A stretch of DNA of 64,000 bases from Burkholderia lata (GCF_902499335.1 NZ_CABVQK010000008.1:372001-436000), one strand, 5' to 3'; numbered from the stretch's first letter, positions 43,166-52,790 are shown. A program made the numbers and translations. Notes: a model not told the origin generated them from the sequence alone.

Positions 43166-44245
43166 ATGTCCGTGCATGCCAGAAAGCCACTGGTCTCGCT
43201 CGTCGTGCCGTTCCACGACGAGGACGAAGCAATCGACGCATTCTTCGCAGCCACGCTGCCCATCCTCGAATCGATCGATGCAGTCCGTTTCGAGATCGTC
43301 TGCGTCAACGACGGCAGCCGCGACGATACGCTGGGCAGGCTGATCGACGTCGCAGCCGGCGACTCGCGCGTGCGCATCGTCGATCTCACCCGGCGCTTCG
43401 GCAAGGAAGCCGCGCTCACCGCCGGCCTCGATGAAGCCGCCGGCACCGCGGTGATCCTGATCGACGCCGACCTGCAGGACCCGCCCGCGCTGATCCCCGC
43501 GATGGTCGAACGCTGGCTCGCCGGCGCCGAGGTCGTCGCCGCGAAGCGCACCGACCGCATGTGCGACCCGCTGATGCAGCGCGTGGCCGCCGCGCTCTAC
43601 TACCGTGTGCACAACCGCCTCTCCGAAGTCGAGATGCCCGAGAACGTCGGCGATTTCCGGCTGATGGACCGCCAGGTCGTCGACGCGCTGCGCGCGCTCC
43701 CCGAGCGGCGGCGCTTCATGAAAGGCCTGTTCGCGTGGGTCGGTTATCGCACCGAGATCATCGAATACACACGTGCGCCACGCAGCGGCGGCCGCTCCAA
43801 ATTCTCCGGATGGCGGCGCTGGAACTTCGCGCTGGAAGGCATCACGAGCTTCAGCACCGTGCCGCTGCGCGTGTGGACCTACATCGGCCTCGCGTTCGCG
43901 GCGCTGTCGTTCATCTACGGCGCGTTCATCGTGATGCGCACGCTGCTGTTCGGCAACCCCGTGCACGGCTACGCATCGCTGATCTCCGTGATGCTGTTCG
44001 TCGGCGGCATCCAGCTGATCGGCATCGGCGTGATCGGCGAATACCTCGGCCGCATCTATCACGAGTCGAAGCAGCGCCCGGTCTATCTCGTGCGGCGGCG
44101 CTATCAAGCGCAGCGGGACGCCGCCGCGCATCCGGCGTCGAAGCTGCTGCAGTTTCCGCTCAAGCGCGCGCACGCGGCCCGCCGCCGCGCGGCGCCGCCC
44201 GCGGCCGCCGGCCACGGTGCTGCGCGCAAAGCGTCCGTCAAGTAA
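43166..44245 (+). CDS. GtrB/ArnC-type polyprenyl-phosphate glycosyltransferase (GT2)
   Basis: 359 residues. The GT-A domain (PLVSLVVPFHDEDEAIDAFF, VNDGSRDDT, and DADLQDPP as metal-binding motif) is followed by two transmembrane helices (YIGLAFAALSFIYGAFIVMR and LISVMLFVGGIQLIGIGVIG) and a basic C-terminal tail. Such enzymes move a sugar from a nucleotide to undecaprenyl phosphate on the cytoplasmic face. A GT87-like membrane protein follows after 15 bp and may use or flip the lipid-linked sugar. Confidence 0.85.
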   Translation: MSVHARKPLVSLVVPFHDEDEAIDAFFAATLPILESIDAVRFEIVCVNDGSRDDTLGRLIDVAAGDSRVRIVDLTRRFGKEAALTAGLDEAAGTAVILIDADLQDPPALIPAMVERWLAGAEVVAAKRTDRMCDPLMQRVAAALYYRVHNRLSEVEMPENVGDFRLMDRQVVDALRALPERRRFMKGLFAWVGYRTEIIEYTRAPRSGGRSKFSGWRRWNFALEGITSFSTVPLRVWTYIGLAFAALSFIYGAFIVMRTLLFGNPVHGYASLISVMLFVGGIQLIGIGVIGEYLGRIYHESKQRPVYLVRRRYQAQRDAAAHPASKLLQFPLKRAHAARRRAAPPAAAGHGAARKASVK

Positions 44246-44260
44246 CCGCGCACACGACGC

Positions 44261-45523
44261 ATGGATCTCATCCGGCAATCGATACGATCGGCGGACCAGC
44301 CCGTCCGCGCATGGCTGACACCCCGGCGCGTCGCGGCGTACAGCGCGGCAGCGCTCGCGTGCTATGCGCTGTTCGTCGCGATCTGGGTCACCGTCGTCCG
44401 TCACGCGCCCGCCACCGCGCTGTCGCGCCCGGGCCCCGACTACGCGGTGTTCTGGTCGGCGTCGTACGTGATGCTGCACGGCGCGCCGTGGCAAGCGTAC
44501 GATTTGCCGACCTTCTCGCGGCTGGCAGCCGAACTGTTCCCGCAGTTCCGCCGCGACGACCTCGTCGCGTGGCTGTACCCGCCCACCAACCTGCTGCTCG
44601 TGACGCCGCTGGCGCTGCTGCCCTATGCGGTCGGCTATCCGCTGTTCGTCGCGTTCGGCGTCGCCGTGTTCGGGTTCGCCGCGTCGCGCGCATCGGGCCT
44701 CGGCGCGCTCCCCGGTGCATCGCGCATCGGCGGGTTCGCACTGGTCGCGGCCCCGTGCGTGTTCGTCACCGGACTGTTCGGGCAGAACGCGTTCCTGACC
44801 GCGTCGTGCGCGGCGCTGGCCGTCTGCTGGGCGGACCGTCGGCCGATGTGGGCAGGCCTCTGCATCGGCCTGCTCTCGGCCAAGCCGCAACTGGCACTGC
44901 TGTTCCCGTTCGTGCTGGTCGCCACTCGCGCATGGCGCACGATCGCATGGGCCGCGCTCGCCACCACCGCATTCGCCGCGTTGAGCGTCCTGATCTGCGG
45001 CGTCGAGTCGCTACACCTGTTCGTCGCCGGCACGGCGCTCGCGCGGACACTCCTCCTCGAGCAAGGCGTGGTGTTCTGGCTCGTGTCGCCGGCGCCGTTT
45101 GCCGCCTTCCGACTCGCGGGCCTGCCGCCCACCGTCGCATATGCCGCGCAAGCGTGCATCGCGGCGCTGGCGATCGCCGTCGCCTGCCTCGTGTGGACGC
45201 GCTCGCGCGACGTCCGCCTGCGCGCGGCGGTGCTGGCAGTCGCGACGCTCGCGGCAAACCCGTACGTGTGGCACTACGAGCTCGCCTGGCTCGGCATCGC
45301 GATCGCGTGCATGCTGGCGATCGGCTGGCAGGACGGCTGGCTGCGCGGCGAGCAGACCGCGATCGCGCTCATGTGGCTGCTGCCGGCCGTCGAATACCTG
45401 AACCCGTGGCTGCAATGGCCGCAAATCGGCCCGGCCGTGACGCTGTTCACGCTGCTCGTTCTGCTGCGCCGCGCCGGCCCGGGCACTCAAAACGCGAGCC
45501 GCGGCGGCACGTATACGCCGTAG
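44261..45523 (+). CDS. GT87/DUF2029-like membrane glycosyltransferase
   Basis: 420 residues with around ten predicted helices. A PDYAVFWSASYVMLHGAPWQ stretch after the first helix, with its acidic residue, and AWLYPPTNLLLVTPLALLPY match the DUF2029 (GT87) group, whose members use polyprenyl-phosphate sugars as donors. It is co-transcribed with the GT2 gene. Its last 37 bases overlap the end of tadG on the other strand, and transcription from both sides collides there. Confidence 0.78.
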   Translation: MDLIRQSIRSADQPVRAWLTPRRVAAYSAAALACYALFVAIWVTVVRHAPATALSRPGPDYAVFWSASYVMLHGAPWQAYDLPTFSRLAAELFPQFRRDDLVAWLYPPTNLLLVTPLALLPYAVGYPLFVAFGVAVFGFAASRASGLGALPGASRIGGFALVAAPCVFVTGLFGQNAFLTASCAALAVCWADRRPMWAGLCIGLLSAKPQLALLFPFVLVATRAWRTIAWAALATTAFAALSVLICGVESLHLFVAGTALARTLLLEQGVVFWLVSPAPFAAFRLAGLPPTVAYAAQACIAALAIAVACLVWTRSRDVRLRAAVLAVATLAANPYVWHYELAWLGIAIACMLAIGWQDGWLRGEQTAIALMWLLPAVEYLNPWLQWPQIGPAVTLFTLLVLLRRAGPGTQNASRGGTYTP

Positions 45524-46527
45524 TACGGCCCGACGCCGGTCGCGACGCCCGTCATCTTCCAGCCGGCGACGAAGTGGCCCTGGACGTACTTGTATGTGCC
45601 GCCCAGCGACACGTCGATATGAAACGGCGCGAACGCGACGATCGGCACGGTGGTGCTGGTCGAGGTCTGCGTGACGACCGGCAGCACTACTGTCGTGCCG
45701 ACCGGTACCGACGTATAGAGGGTCGCCTTCACGCCGGTCGCGAGATTGATGCTGTCGCCGATACTGAGCGTCGTCGGATTGCCGGTCGCCATCAGGCCGC
45801 CCATCGTCGTCGTGTCGGTCGCGGTCGACTGGAACGACGTCCACTGCCCGCCCATGCACAGCAGGCCGTAGACCTGGCCGTTCGTGATCGAGAATTCAAA
45901 CGGCTGGCCCGTCAGCGGATTGATCAGCGGCTGGTTGGTCGCCGCGTTCCAGTACAGGTTGTACACGCACTGGTCGATCGCGATCGGAAACAGCCCGCCT
46001 GCCCCGACCCCGCCCGGCGCCGCCAGCACCGCCACGGCGGTCGCACTATCGGATGCACCGGGGATCCCCAGCAGCCCGCCAAGCAGCAGCGGAATCGAGC
46101 CGCCGTTTATACCGGGTGCACGCGACACGGTGACCTGCACCGCCGGCACGTCGTACTGGCCGGGCGTGATGGTCGTCGGCTGCATGGATGCGGGGCTGCG
46201 CGTCACGTTCCAGTATCCGGTCGTCACCGTGCCGGTCGACAGCGCCGCACCGGCCGCCGAGTTCTGCGCGATCACACCGTTCGCCGCCGGCGCGGCCTGC
46301 GACCAGTTCACCGCACCGCCGCTCGGCGACATCATCGCATCGGCCCCGGCGAGCGCCGCCGCATCGGCCGCGTTCTGCAACTGGTTGTTCACCGTGACCA
46401 CCCACGCGATATCGATCGCGAGCGCGCCGAACGACAACAGCGGAATCAGGAACAGCAGGAAGAACAGCGCGACCGAACCGCGCTGCCGCACGGGGCCGTC
46501 GGGTTGTGTGGCGGTCACGTCATTCAT
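45487..46527 (-). CDS. tadG: TadG-like pilus assembly protein
   Basis: 346 residues. An N-terminal helix (RGSVALFFLLFLIPLLSFGA) leads into the TadG motif IDIAWVVTVNNQLQNAADAA and a long, Gly/Thr-rich extracytoplasmic part. It is the last gene of the tad operon. Its start overlaps the tadE stop by eight bases. TadE/TadG are minor pseudopilins or anchors of Flp pili. Confidence 0.85.
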   Translation of the reverse strand: MNDVTATQPDGPVRQRGSVALFFLLFLIPLLSFGALAIDIAWVVTVNNQLQNAADAAALAGADAMMSPSGGAVNWSQAAPAANGVIAQNSAAGAALSTGTVTTGYWNVTRSPASMQPTTITPGQYDVPAVQVTVSRAPGINGGSIPLLLGGLLGIPGASDSATAVAVLAAPGGVGAGGLFPIAIDQCVYNLYWNAATNQPLINPLTGQPFEFSITNGQVYGLLCMGGQWTSFQSTATDTTTMGGLMATGNPTTLSIGDSINLATGVKATLYTSVPVGTTVVLPVVTQTSTSTTVPIVAFAPFHIDVSLGGTYKYVQGHFVAGWKMTGVATGVGPYYGVYVPPRLAF

Positions 46528-46948
46528 AGAGCATCACCGACGTCGCCGAGACCGTCACCGGGCCGGTCAGCGCACTGAACGCGGACCCCAGCACGAGCCC
46601 CGAATACGTGTAGGTCACGGTCACCGTCAGTGCGGTGCCCGACGTCGTGCCGTTCGCCTGCGTCACGGTCACCGCCGGTGTCGTCGCGGTGCCGCCGGTG
46701 ATCAGGCTGTTCTGCATCGCGTTCTGCGCGATGTTGGCGATCTGCGTCGTGGTCAGCATCGGCACGCGCAGCATGACGCCGGCGCGCGCCGCCTCGCGGC
46801 TCGCGTTCGTGATGACGGCCTTGTCGCACAGGATCAGGCTCGTGTCGATGATGCCGATCAGCACCATCAGCAGGAACGGCAGCATCAGCACGAATTCGAG
46901 GGACACGACGCCGCGCGCGCGGCGCGCGCTCGTCGCCCCGCGTGTCAT
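46520..46948 (-). CDS. tadE: TadE-like minor pseudopilin
   Basis: 142 residues beginning MTRGATSARRARGVVSLEFV, with a prepilin-like cleavage site (RG followed by VVSLE, Glu at +5) and hydrophobic helix LMLPFLLMVLIGIIDTSLIL. The rest is a Thr/Val-rich beta domain. The start overlaps the tadD stop (ATGA), which implies coupled translation. Confidence 0.88.
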   Translation of the reverse strand: MTRGATSARRARGVVSLEFVLMLPFLLMVLIGIIDTSLILCDKAVITNASREAARAGVMLRVPMLTTTQIANIAQNAMQNSLITGGTATTPAVTVTQANGTTSGTALTVTVTYTYSGLVLGSAFSALTGPVTVSATSVMLYE

Positions 46949-47820
46949 TTTGCGGACCCCGCGCTCGGCGGCACGACGCCCGGCTCCAGCGCCGCGCCGG
47001 ACAACGGCGGCGGGCTGCCGGCCCCTCCGGCAACCCCTGCGCCTCCGCGCGACGCAAGCCGCGCGCGCACCGCCTGGTAGAAGCGCAGGTTGTCGGCCAC
47101 CGCCGACGCGGGCAAGTCCGCCGACAGCAGCTTCTTCGCCGAATCGGTGTTGCCGAGCACGCCGTACGCGAACGCTAGATTCTGGCGCGCCTGCCACGGC
47201 GCGGACGGCAGCCCGGCCACGTCGAGCAGCACGTTCACGCCCTCGCGCGGCCGGTTGCTCAGCACGAGCGACAGCCCGAGGTCGACGCGCAGCCCCTGCG
47301 CATCCGGGTGCGCGCGCAGCGCCTCGCGATACACGACCTGCGCATCCGCATGCCGCCCCTGCAGGTCGAGCACGGTGCCGAGCCCTTCCGCCGCGAGCGG
47401 ATGGTTAGGCTGCGCGGCCAGCAGGTCGCGATAGCGCTGCGCCGCTTCGTCGAGACGCCGCTGCCGCAACGCGACGCGCGCAAGCCCGAGCCGCGGGCCG
47501 AGCTCCGCGGGCGCCTGCCGCTGCGCCTCGTCATAGAGGATCCGCGCGCGCTCCAGGTCGCCCGCGCGGTAGTTGACGTCGCCGAGCCCCAGGCGCGCCG
47601 CGAGAGAATCGGGATGCTTCGCGAGCACCTTCTCGTACAGCGTCGACGCGAGATCGACGTTGCCGCCGGCGAGCGCGCTGTCCGCGATGCGCAATTCGGC
47701 CTGCGGGTCGTCGCTCTTGTGCGACAGCACCGGCCGCGTCTGGATGCCCGGCGCGCCGCAGCCGGCCAGCACCGGCAGCACGGCCGCGAGCGCGAACGCG
47801 CGTACGACGGATCGTGTCAT
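46945..47820 (-). CDS. tadD: TadD-like TPR lipoprotein
   Basis: 291 residues with a lipoprotein leader (MTRSVVRAFALAAVLPVLAG, then Cys21) and about five TPR units (ASTLYEKVLAKHPDSLAARL; RDLLAAQPNHPLAAEGLGTV). TadD acts as a pilotin or scaffold for the secretin RcpA in the outer membrane. A Gly/Pro-rich tail ends the protein. The start overlaps the tadC stop. Confidence 0.87.
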   Translation of the reverse strand: MTRSVVRAFALAAVLPVLAGCGAPGIQTRPVLSHKSDDPQAELRIADSALAGGNVDLASTLYEKVLAKHPDSLAARLGLGDVNYRAGDLERARILYDEAQRQAPAELGPRLGLARVALRQRRLDEAAQRYRDLLAAQPNHPLAAEGLGTVLDLQGRHADAQVVYREALRAHPDAQGLRVDLGLSLVLSNRPREGVNVLLDVAGLPSAPWQARQNLAFAYGVLGNTDSAKKLLSADLPASAVADNLRFYQAVRARLASRGGAGVAGGAGSPPPLSGAALEPGVVPPSAGSAK

Positions 47821-48761
47821 CTGAATACCTCGAGCAGGCGGATCGCCGCCGGGCCCGCCGCGATCAGGCAGACCGTCGGCAGGATGAACAGCATCATCGG
47901 CAGCGTGATCTTTGGCGCAAGCTTCGCGGCCCGTTCCTCGAGCGCGACGATCTGCTCGGTGCGCTCGGTGCGCGACAGCGTGCGCAGCGCCTGCGTGATC
48001 GGCGTGCCGAACCGCTGCGACTGCGTCAGCGTCGTCGCGAGCGAGCGCGCCGACGTGAAATCGACGCGCGTCGCGAAATGCGCGAGCGTCGCGGACACGT
48101 CGCCGCTCAGCGTCAGCTCGTCCGCGCACACGGTCAGCTCGTCGGCGAGCGGCGCGCAGATGCGCGACAGTTCATGCGCGACTCGCCGGATGCCCGACGC
48201 GAGGCTGTTGCCGGCCATCGTGCAGATCACCAGCAGGTCGAGCGCATCGGGAAAGCACGCGGCGATGATCCGCCGCCGCCGCCGGATCATCACGCCGAGC
48301 ACGTATTCCGGCACGATCACGCCGATCACGAACGCGGCGATCATCGCCAGCGCGCGGATCACGAAGTATTCGCCGAAGCGCGGAATCAGCGGGCTGAACA
48401 CGATCGCACCGCACGCGAACAGCACGCCGCAGCTCAGCTTGATCCCGATCATTACCGACACCGCGCGGCGCTCGCGAAAGCCCGCGCGCGTCAGCTGCAG
48501 GCCAAGCTTCACGCGCTGCATCGGGTCGAGCACCGGCAGCCGTTCGCCGAGCTGCGCGAGCCGGCGCGTGATGCCCAGGCGAACGCCGCCCGGCTGCAGC
48601 CACCCCGCCACCGGTGCCGGCGGGTGCTGCCCGGCAGCCAGCCGCACGCGCGCGGCGATCCGCTGGCGGGTACCGCCGCCGGGCGTGCCGAGCGCCACCG
48701 CGACACAGGCGAGCAACAACAGCAACTCGAGGCCGCGGGCGGCCAGTATCGACAGCGTCAT
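47817..48761 (-). CDS. tadC: TadC type II secretion-like membrane platform protein
   Basis: 314 residues with a GspF-like T2SSF domain (PDALDLLVICTMAGNSLASG, then TLTQSQRFGTPITQALRTLS) and membrane helices at both ends. With TadB it forms the inner membrane platform for TadA. ATGA overlaps link it to tadB before and tadD after. Confidence 0.9.
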   Translation of the reverse strand: MTLSILAARGLELLLLLACVAVALGTPGGGTRQRIAARVRLAAGQHPPAPVAGWLQPGGVRLGITRRLAQLGERLPVLDPMQRVKLGLQLTRAGFRERRAVSVMIGIKLSCGVLFACGAIVFSPLIPRFGEYFVIRALAMIAAFVIGVIVPEYVLGVMIRRRRRIIAACFPDALDLLVICTMAGNSLASGIRRVAHELSRICAPLADELTVCADELTLSGDVSATLAHFATRVDFTSARSLATTLTQSQRFGTPITQALRTLSRTERTEQIVALEERAAKLAPKITLPMMLFILPTVCLIAAGPAAIRLLEVFR

Positions 48762-49735
48762 CGCGCGGTATCCAGTTTCGAGATCTTGCGGATCACCAGC
48801 AGGCCGACCGTCAGCAACCCGGCCGCGATCGTCAGCATCGTGTGCCCCGGGTGCGTCGTGAACAGCAGCATCACGTAGTCGCGGTTCACGACGAACAGCG
48901 CGCCGATCATCACGAACGGCACCGCCGAAATGATGTTCGTCGTGATGCGCCCTTCGGCGGTCAGCGCGCGGGTCTTCAGGCGGATGTCGCGGCGCGTGCG
49001 GATGATGCTCGACAGCTCGTCGAGCGTTTCGCCGAGACTGCCGCCGGTCTCGCGCTGCAGCAGCAGGTAGACGGTGAAGAACGAGAAGTCCGCGATCATC
49101 AGCCGGTCCGCCGCGTGCGTCAGCACGTCCTTGAGATCCGCGCCGACCCGCAGGCTGTCGCCCATCGAGCGGAACGTCGCGCGCACCGGCTCGGCCGCGC
49201 CGTCGCCGACCATGCTGATCGCCTGCGTGACCGGAATGCCCGCGCGCACGGCCCGCACGATCACGTCGATCGCGTCGGGGAACGCTTCGAGAAAGCGGAT
49301 CCGGAAGCGCTCGACCAGCGCACGGTAGCTGGCGCGCATCGCGACCAGCGGCAACCCGGCGTAGATCAGCGGACGCAGGAAGTCCGGCGGCCCGATCAGC
49401 TTCACCGCGACGATCGCCGCGATCGCGCCCGCGATCGTGCTCGCGACGACGATCCTCACGCCGCCCTTGCCGCCGACCGCGCGCACGCGTGTCACGCGGC
49501 GTTGCAGCCACGCACGCAGGCGGCCTTGCCGGCGCTCGAGGTTGAACAGCGCGACACCGGGTGCGGCGGCCGCGTGCCCGTCGCGCCCGGTCAGCGACGG
49601 CGACAGCCGCCGCATCCGGGCGCGGATGCGCTGGGCCGGCGTGTGGCTCGCGCGATCGAACCACGACGACAGCACGAGCCCGATCGCGAGGATCATCAGG
49701 AACGCGCCGGCCGCGAACAGGTCGGCGGCCCTCAT
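48758..49735 (-). CDS. tadB: TadB inner membrane platform protein
   Basis: 325 residues. An N-terminal helix (LFAAGAFLMILAIGLVLSSW), the T2SSF domain (FPDAIDVIVRAVRAGIPVTQ, RETGGSLGETLDELSSIIRT) and C-terminal helices are present. It pairs with TadC. The stop overlaps the tadC start and the start overlaps the tadA stop (ATGA at 49732-49735). Confidence 0.91.
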   Translation of the reverse strand: MRAADLFAAGAFLMILAIGLVLSSWFDRASHTPAQRIRARMRRLSPSLTGRDGHAAAAPGVALFNLERRQGRLRAWLQRRVTRVRAVGGKGGVRIVVASTIAGAIAAIVAVKLIGPPDFLRPLIYAGLPLVAMRASYRALVERFRIRFLEAFPDAIDVIVRAVRAGIPVTQAISMVGDGAAEPVRATFRSMGDSLRVGADLKDVLTHAADRLMIADFSFFTVYLLLQRETGGSLGETLDELSSIIRTRRDIRLKTRALTAEGRITTNIISAVPFVMIGALFVVNRDYVMLLFTTHPGHTMLTIAAGLLTVGLLVIRKISKLDTAR

Positions 49736-51168
49736 TGCCGGAATACCTCGGCGAGCGCATCCTCGACGCCGTAATACGCGGCGCGCGCCGCGAATCCCGG
49801 CCGCAACGGCGACGCGTCGAACACGCCCTTCACCGAATCACGCGTCGTGTCGCCTTCCTGGCGGAACGCGAACAGGTCCTGCGTGATGACCACCTCGCCT
49901 TCCATCCCGACGATCTCGGTGATCCGCGTGACGCGCCGCACGCCGTCGCGCATCCGCTCGATCTGCACGAACAGGTGCACGGCGCTCGCGATCTGGCGCC
50001 GGATCGACAGCAGCTGCAGGTTCGCGTTCGCCATCATGACCATGCTCTCGAGCCGGCTGATCGCGTCGCGCGGCGAATTCGCGTGGATCGTCGTCATCGA
50101 GCCGTCGTGCCCCGTGTTCATCGCCTGCAGCACGTCGAATGCCTCGGGGCCGCGAATCTCGCCGAGGATGATGCGGTCGGGCCGCATCCGCAGCGCGTTG
50201 CGCACGAGATCGCGCTGCGAGATCCCGCCGAGCCCCTCGGTATTCTCCGGCCTCGTTTCGAGGCTCACGACATGCGGCTGCAGCAACTGCAGCTCGGCCG
50301 CATCCTCGATCGTCACGATCCGTTCGTGCTGCTCGATGTGCTGCGACAGCGCGTTGAGCAGCGTCGTCTTGCCCGAGCCGGTGCCGCCCGAGATCACGAT
50401 GTTCAGCCGGCACGCGCACGCAACCTTCAGCACCTGCAGCATCGGAGGCGAGATGTTGCCCTGCTGCGCCATCCGCGCGAGCGTGATGTCGCGCTTCGCG
50501 AACTTGCGGATCGAGATCGACGGGCCGCGCATCGCGATCGGCGGCAGCACGACGTTCACGCGGCTGCCATCGGCGAGCCGCGCGTCGACCATCGGGCTGC
50601 TCTCGTCGACGCGACGCCCCACCGCCGCCGCGATCCGCTGCGCGACGCTCGCCACGTGCGCGTCGTCGCGGAACTTCAGCGACGTGAGTTCGAGCCGGCC
50701 CGCGCGCTCGACGTAGACCTGGTCGGGCCCGTTGACGAGAATGTCGGTGACGGTGTCGTCGGCGAGCAGCGGCTCGATCGGCCCGACGCCGAACATGTCG
50801 TTCAGGATCGCATCGACGATCAGCACCTGCTCGCCGGCCGTGATCTTCAGGCGCTCGCGATCGACCGTGTGCGCGGCCACTTGTTCGATGCCCGCGCGCA
50901 CTTCGTCGCGCGTCTTCATCAGCGCCGCCGACATGTTCATCGACGCGAACACCGCGGTGCGGATCGCGTCGAACTTGCTCGACCGGATCAGCGCTTCGTG
51001 GGTATCCGCGGCCACGGGCGCGCGGGCCGGAGCCGGCGCAGGCGCCGGCGTGTCTGCCGCGGCCGGGACCGGAGCCGGTGCGGGCTCATGCGTCACGGCG
51101 GGCGTCGCGGCCGGTGTAGCGGCCGGTACGGGGTCCGCCGGCGGCCGGTTGCGGGTACCGAACGTCAC
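49732..51168 (-). CDS. tadA: TadA pilus assembly ATPase
   Basis: 478 residues. A Pro/Ala-rich N-terminal segment (PVPAATPAATPAVTHEP) is unusual but not unique. The secretion ATPase core has Walker A GGTGSGKT (Lys267), the Asp box region TIEDAAELQL, Walker B RPDRIILGEIRG and a His box TTIHANSPRDA. It powers Flp pilus assembly. GTG 51168 is chosen: GGAGGAAGG lies just upstream and the GTGA overlaps the tadZ stop. Confidence 0.93.
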   Translation of the reverse strand: MTFGTRNRPPADPVPAATPAATPAVTHEPAPAPVPAAADTPAPAPAPARAPVAADTHEALIRSSKFDAIRTAVFASMNMSAALMKTRDEVRAGIEQVAAHTVDRERLKITAGEQVLIVDAILNDMFGVGPIEPLLADDTVTDILVNGPDQVYVERAGRLELTSLKFRDDAHVASVAQRIAAAVGRRVDESSPMVDARLADGSRVNVVLPPIAMRGPSISIRKFAKRDITLARMAQQGNISPPMLQVLKVACACRLNIVISGGTGSGKTTLLNALSQHIEQHERIVTIEDAAELQLLQPHVVSLETRPENTEGLGGISQRDLVRNALRMRPDRIILGEIRGPEAFDVLQAMNTGHDGSMTTIHANSPRDAISRLESMVMMANANLQLLSIRRQIASAVHLFVQIERMRDGVRRVTRITEIVGMEGEVVITQDLFAFRQEGDTTRDSVKGVFDASPLRPGFAARAAYYGVEDALAEVFRQ

Positions 51169-52388
51169 GATCCCTTCCTCCACTTGACGAGCCGCGCGTA
51201 CCACGGCTCGGCGACGACCATCGGCTCACCGGTGATGCCGTTCGCGAGCTGCCGGATCTGGTCCACGAAGCCGTTCCGCTTCGCGCCGTCGATCGGCTCG
51301 CCAAGGTTCTCGGCAACCGCGAGCGTCTGCGGCTCGTGCGGCAGTTCGTGCAGCTTCGCGCCGCCGAACGCGTCCTCGAAATCGACCGGCTCGACGCGGC
51401 CCGCGACCGGCGCGAGCGGATTGTTCAGCACCATCGACAGCAGCCGCTCGCCGGGCAGCTCCCGCACGAAGCGCACGAGCCGCGCGGCTTCGTACGCGGC
51501 GTGCACCGAGCGGTCGACCACGACATGGACGAGATCGGACGCCGCGAGCGCGTCCTCGAGCAGCTTGCCGGCGCCGCTCCCGACGTCGAACAGCACGTAG
51601 TGGAAGCGGTCCTTCAGCATGTCGACCAGGCGCGCGACGGCCTCGTCGCCCACCGGCGCGTCGGCGCCGTACGCCAGCTCGGCGGACAGCACGTGCAACC
51701 GGTCGCCCTTCGTCACGAACATGCGCTCGAACAACGCGTCGTCGGGACGCTGCCCCATGTTCAGCAATTCGATCAGCCCGTTGTTGCTGGACAGCCCGAA
51801 CATCGAGTTCGCGCCACCGCCATGCAGGTTCAGGTCGACATAGGCCACGCGGCGGCGCTTCTCGCCCGCCAGGAAGCGCGCGAGGCTGACCGTGATCGTG
51901 GTCGCGCCGACGCCGCCGCGCGCGCCGACGAAACTGACGATCTTGCCGGTGCGCGCCTGCACGACCGATTCGGTCGCCGTCAGCGCACGCCGCATCAGCT
52001 CGACGGTCAGCGGCTTGACGATATAGTCCTGCACGCCGATGCCGAGCAGGTTGCGAAACAGCCCGACATCGTTCTGCGTACCGATCGCGATGACGCGCAC
52101 CGACGGGTCGCACACGTCGGCGAGCCGCATCAGGTCCGACACCGGCAGCACCGAATCCGACACGTCGATGACGAGCTGGCGCGGCGAACGCTCGGACTGC
52201 TGCAGCAGCCGGATCGCATCGTCGCAGATGCCCAGTTGCAGATGGGTACGCGCGATCGACAGCTCCTGCGTGACGCGCCGTATCACGTCCTCGCTGCCCG
52301 AATCGGAGACGACCGCGACGAGATCGGCCGCGCCCGCGGACGCGGCGCGCCGGGTGTGCTGGCGGTCGAGGAGGTTCATGGGCGGCAT
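51165..52388 (-). CDS. tadZ: TadZ/CpaE-like localisation ATPase
   Basis: 407 residues. A receiver-like domain (VDVSDSVLPVSDLMRLADVC style) without a clear phosphorylation site is followed by a ParA/MinD-type ATPase (FVGARGGVGATTITVSLARF as deviant Walker A, then AYVDLNLHGGGANSMFGLSS). It places the Tad machine at a cell pole. It starts 21 bp after the CpaD-like gene. The ATG at 52388 or the one at 52379 are both possible. Confidence 0.88.
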   Translation of the reverse strand: MPPMNLLDRQHTRRAASAGAADLVAVVSDSGSEDVIRRVTQELSIARTHLQLGICDDAIRLLQQSERSPRQLVIDVSDSVLPVSDLMRLADVCDPSVRVIAIGTQNDVGLFRNLLGIGVQDYIVKPLTVELMRRALTATESVVQARTGKIVSFVGARGGVGATTITVSLARFLAGEKRRRVAYVDLNLHGGGANSMFGLSSNNGLIELLNMGQRPDDALFERMFVTKGDRLHVLSAELAYGADAPVGDEAVARLVDMLKDRFHYVLFDVGSGAGKLLEDALAASDLVHVVVDRSVHAAYEAARLVRFVRELPGERLLSMVLNNPLAPVAGRVEPVDFEDAFGGAKLHELPHEPQTLAVAENLGEPIDGAKRNGFVDQIRQLANGITGEPMVVAEPWYARLVKWRKGS

Positions 52389-52409
52389 CGTGATGGCATC
52401 CGGGTCAGT

Positions 52410-52790
52410 TCAATGGCTGGGCGAGCCGGTCGTCAGCGTCTTGCCTGGCGTCGGCTGCTTCACGCGATCCTCGACGTAGCGGCGCACCGCGTCGGCCGCG
52501 GTCTGCGCGTCCGCGCCGCCGTACGGCACCGGCGCGACGAGATCCTCCGGCCGCGCGAGCATCGCCGCGAGGTTCGAGTAGGTCGCGCAGCCGAACGGCA
52601 CGCCGGGCCGCGCGAACCCCGCGTCGACGAGATGCGACGGCTGCATCAGCTTCGCGCAATCGGGCGGCACCGCGTGCGCGCCGTCGAAGCCGATCGCACG
52701 CGCATCGGGCAGGTTGACCGGCGGCGGCGCCGACAGGCAGCCCGCAAGCACCAGCGGCAGCAGTGCGGCAACGGTCGATCGGGTTCGCAT
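52410..52790 (-). CDS. CpaD-like lipoprotein of the Tad system
   Basis: 126 residues with a lipoprotein leader (MRTRSTVAALLPLVLAGC, Cys18) and the CpaD signature GCATYSNLAAMLARPEDLVAP. It is shorter than typical CpaD (about 200). CpaD/RcpB proteins help gate or stabilise the secretin. It lies between rcpA and tadZ. Confidence 0.8.
   Translation of the reverse strand: MRTRSTVAALLPLVLAGCLSAPPPVNLPDARAIGFDGAHAVPPDCAKLMQPSHLVDAGFARPGVPFGCATYSNLAAMLARPEDLVAPVPYGGADAQTAADAVRRYVEDRVKQPTPGKTLTTGSPSH

Noticed and set aside
43561..46578. A 1005-codon open frame on the plus strand
   Set aside because: It runs across two glycosyltransferase genes in another frame and over tadG. Composition is Arg/Ala/Pro noise with no domain.
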